This document shows, piece after piece, positions 61,929 through 64,000 of a stretch of DNA of 64,000 nt. The translations under genes were made by a program, and so were the position numbers. The stretch is from positions 62,001 through 126,000 of the forward strand of contig JAVVVD010000002.1 of NCBI GenBank assembly GCA_036652795.1, written 5' to 3'. How positions within the stretch are numbered: position 1 is the first letter of the stretch; every line of letters starts with the position of its first letter. This stretch comes from JAVVVD01 sp036652795. GTDB lineage: Bacteria; Bacillota; Clostridia; Christensenellales; CAG-138. Below the pieces are notes generated by a model, which was given only the letters and a program-made list of their open reading frames with translations, was not told the origin of the DNA and did not search any database.

Positions 61929-63098
61929 TCACCAGTTTGGCTTATATTTCTGCACATTGGCATTATGTTCCTCAATCGTCTTTGCAAACACCAATTCGCC
62001 TGTTTTTCCATCCTTGAGACAAAAGTAGAGATATCCATTTTTAATATAATCCTCATCAGGATACAGTGCGGCCTCTATCGCGGCTTGACCCGGATTGGTT
62101 ATCGGCCCCAGGGGCAACCCCTTGTATACATGGGTATTATATCTTGACGTATCACTCATCTGTCCACCTGTGAACTCCAGCGTATTGGTTTTGAATATAT
62201 ATCGCAGCGGTGCGTCCGATCCAAGGTTCATATCCTTTGCCAGACGGTTGTGGAATACCGCAGACACCTTAGCAAAATCCGCCGTCTTAGCCTCCTTCTC
62301 TATCAGCGCGGCAAGCGATATAACGTTGTCCATGCTCATATCAAACTCTTGTGCGCGGGCTGCGTACTCGTCTGTGAACACCTCAAAAAAGCGCAATAGC
62401 ATCTTATTGATTATTGTTTTTTCGGATGAATCCACATATACCTCGTATGTATCCGGGAAAAGATAGCCTTCCAGCACATAATCGCGCGCCTGTGCCGGAT
62501 TTTTTTCAATCGCACCTATAAACGCGAAATTAGTAAAGCTATCGCCGCTCTTACACAGGCTAAGGAAGGTATCCTTATTTTTGATTATGCCAAGGTCTAC
62601 CAGCTTTTGGGCTACGCCCTCCACATCCATGCCCTCGGGTATGGTAAAGCGCACGGTCGGCTTTGGCGGATTGCCCGCACATATCGTATCCACCATTTGG
62701 CCTATATCCATGTTTTTTGAAAGCACATATGTTCCCGCGCGCAGCTTCGCCGATTTCCCCGTAAAGTCAACGTACACCTTAAACACCGCTTTACTCGATA
62801 TAAGTCCCTCGTTCCCCTCGCCGCACGCCTCGTACAATAGCTTTGCTATGGCGGAAGCACCATAGTTTTTTGGCACGACTATGGTTATAGGGGTGGCATC
62901 ATTTTTGTCGACCGGGTAATAGAATTTATTGAGCATATAGCTTACAACGCCACTTACGATCAGTAGGCACAGCACAAGGCTTATAACCACAATCGCCGCA
63001 GGGCGCAGCATTTTCCATGTTTTTTTATCCAGTATTGGCTTGCGCCGGAGCTTGTCCTGGTTTTCACCTTCGTCTTTACGCTGCAGATCGTTGCTCAT
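61929..63098 (-). CDS. mltG: Endolytic murein transglycosylase MltG
   Basis: Membrane-bound lytic transglycosylase that cuts nascent glycan strands. The 389-residue protein has a basic cytosolic N-terminus, one membrane helix (about 35-58), a LysM-like region and the YceG domain with YLFPDTYEV, the catalytic Glu in AALIEKEAKTADF, and NTHVYKGLPLGPITNPG. The ATG at 63098 follows GGAGGAA and starts just after the ylbF stop. Confidence 0.95.
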   Translation of the reverse strand: MSNDLQRKDEGENQDKLRRKPILDKKTWKMLRPAAIVVISLVLCLLIVSGVVSYMLNKFYYPVDKNDATPITIVVPKNYGASAIAKLLYEACGEGNEGLISSKAVFKVYVDFTGKSAKLRAGTYVLSKNMDIGQMVDTICAGNPPKPTVRFTIPEGMDVEGVAQKLVDLGIIKNKDTFLSLCKSGDSFTNFAFIGAIEKNPAQARDYVLEGYLFPDTYEVYVDSSEKTIINKMLLRFFEVFTDEYAARAQEFDMSMDNVISLAALIEKEAKTADFAKVSAVFHNRLAKDMNLGSDAPLRYIFKTNTLEFTGGQMSDTSRYNTHVYKGLPLGPITNPGQAAIEAALYPDEDYIKNGYLYFCLKDGKTGELVFAKTIEEHNANVQKYKPNW

Positions 63099-63102
63099 TA
63101 TA

Positions 63103-63444
63103 TTATTCCTCCAGCATCCCCAGATCAACATCTATTGCGTCTGCAAGTATCTTATATACGTCACCCAGCATACGGTTCATCCGGAACTCTGCCATCAGGT
63201 AGACGGAAGCATCCGGATTTAACTGCAACACTTCCCCTATCTTTTGCAGTCGTTCCATGCACAGATCATCCTTGTTGCCTGATACCATCGACGCCTGCGC
63301 CTGCAATTGCAGCTGATGATACTCCTTGATAAGCGCCTTTGTCGTATCGTTTGCCATAGCCTTATCTCGGCTTTCCCTATAGGTTTTGAACTCTTCGCTT
63401 TCACTGAGCAGCTTGGCTAGCTCCCTTGCTTTATCGTATACCAT
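63103..63444 (-). CDS. ylbF: YlbF family regulator
   Basis: A 113-residue helical protein of the YlbF/YmcA family (MVYDKARELAKLLSESEEFK start). In Bacillus, YlbF with YmcA and YaaT forms the Y-complex that modulates RNase Y, affecting mRNA processing, competence and sporulation. Here it sits between RNase J and mltG. AGGAGGATGAAGT precedes the ATG. Confidence 0.9.
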   Translation of the reverse strand: MVYDKARELAKLLSESEEFKTYRESRDKAMANDTTKALIKEYHQLQLQAQASMVSGNKDDLCMERLQKIGEVLQLNPDASVYLMAEFRMNRMLGDVYKILADAIDVDLGMLEE

Positions 63445-63462
63445 ACTTCATCCTCCTCAGAT

Positions 63463-64000
63463 TCAAACTTCGATTATTATTGGCAATATCATAGGCCGAC
63501 GCTTAGTTTTATTGTACAGGTAGTTCTTAAGCTCAGACTTAATATTGTTTTTGATTGAAGACCATTCCGACCTGTGTGCCGTCTGGAACTGCTTCGCCAT
63601 ATCGCGCACAAGCAGCTTTGCCTCATTCATAAGCTCCTCCGAGCTTTTTACATATACAAACCCGCGCGAAACTATCTCTGGCATTCCCACAAGCTCGCCC
63701 GTCTGCTTTTTCAGCGCTACTACAACTGTGAAAAGGCCTTCCTCGCTTAATACCTTACGATCCCTCAAAACTACGTTGCCTATGTCGCCTATACCAAGTC
63801 CGTCTATCATTATGCTGCCGGATGGCACGATTCCGTTAATCTTGCCGCCATTTTTGGTTATCTCCACAATGCTGCCTATCTGCGGCACAAATATGTTTTC
63901 CTTAGCAACGCCCATCTCCTGGGCAAGCATCGCGTGTTGATACAGGTGACGCGACTCACCGTGCACCGGTATGAAGTATCTTGGCTTTGTCAATGTAAAC
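63463..64000 (-). CDS. rnj: Ribonuclease J (5' end outside window)
   Basis: The C-terminal ~178 residues of RNase J, a 5'-3' exonuclease and endonuclease central to Firmicute RNA decay. The segment LTKPRYFIPVHGESRHLYQH contains the conserved HGE of the metallo-beta-lactamase/beta-CASP core, and the C-terminal domain with NVVLRDRKVLSEEGLFTVVV follows. The frame stays open to the window edge. It lies directly upstream of ylbF. Confidence 0.93.
   Translation of the reverse strand, partial: FTLTKPRYFIPVHGESRHLYQHAMLAQEMGVAKENIFVPQIGSIVEITKNGGKINGIVPSGSIMIDGLGIGDIGNVVLRDRKVLSEEGLFTVVVALKKQTGELVGMPEIVSRGFVYVKSSEELMNEAKLLVRDMAKQFQTAHRSEWSSIKNNIKSELKNYLYNKTKRRPMILPIIIEV

Noticed and set aside
1..64000. 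CRISPR arrays, insertion sequences, prophage or integrase genes
   Set aside because: No regularly spaced repeats, transposase or recombinase translations were seen; the lone helix-turn-helix gene at 30278 is not enough to call a mobile element.

Overview
The window reads as a chromosomal segment of a spore-forming Clostridia-type Bacillota. Evidence is the sporulation set (sigG, yqfC, yqfD, spoIIID, sigK, a PdaB-type deacetylase, a DacF-type carboxypeptidase), the conserved Firmicute block yqfC-yqfD-phoH-pgpH-ybeY-cdd-era-recO-dgt-dnaG, pyruvate phosphate dikinase, strong purine-rich Shine-Dalgarno (SD) sites and frequent GTG/TTG starts. No rRNA, canonical tRNA, CRISPR array, insertion sequence or phage gene was seen. 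Species is not determined.

Layout. 1-16.3 kb: mostly minus-strand core genes (dnaG, dgt, ppdK, recO, era, cdd, ybeY, pgpH, phoH, yqfD, yqfC, sigG, tcdA). A plus-strand insert at 5.9-8.2 kb (yqzL-like gene, then PadR regulator, membrane protein, DUF4097 protein) splits era from recO. 16.4-30.5 kb: a signalling island. A minus-strand operon encodes a two-receiver cyclic-di-GMP protein, two related PAS hybrid histidine kinases and an Hpt phosphotransfer protein. Divergent from it is a membrane Cache-PAS-GGDEF protein translationally coupled to a 70-residue helix-turn-helix protein. 30.6-33.4 kb: metNIQ methionine importer behind a methionine-rich leader peptide and alternative hairpins, a textbook-shaped attenuator. 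33.4-40.6 kb: spoIIID, comF, recD2, pdaB-like, a DIP1984 gene followed at once by a tRNA-like RNA, a cupin and a metallophosphoesterase.

40.7-46 kb: a six-gene minus-strand operon (FecCD-type ABC importer, methyltransferase, binding protein, XdhC, P-loop NTPase) that suggests metal or oxyanion uptake tied to molybdenum-hydroxylase maturation, although no hydroxylase is present. 46-58 kb: dacF-like carboxypeptidase, TVP38 membrane protein, AAA ATPase, M3 peptidase, GIY-YIG protein, SurA/PrsA-like lipoprotein, pgsA, an orphan ABC binding protein, and two unrecognised membrane proteins. 58-64 kb: minus-strand CD1247-like protein, efp, endonuclease IV, sigK, U32 peptidase, mltG, ylbF and the end of RNase J.

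Most notable are the met leader attenuator (33164-33322), the DIP1984/tRNA-like pair (37983-38542), hairpins that bury the ribosome sites of sigG and yqfC, and the signalling island with no conventional response-regulator output. All calls come from reading sequence and translations; no database search or folding program was run.
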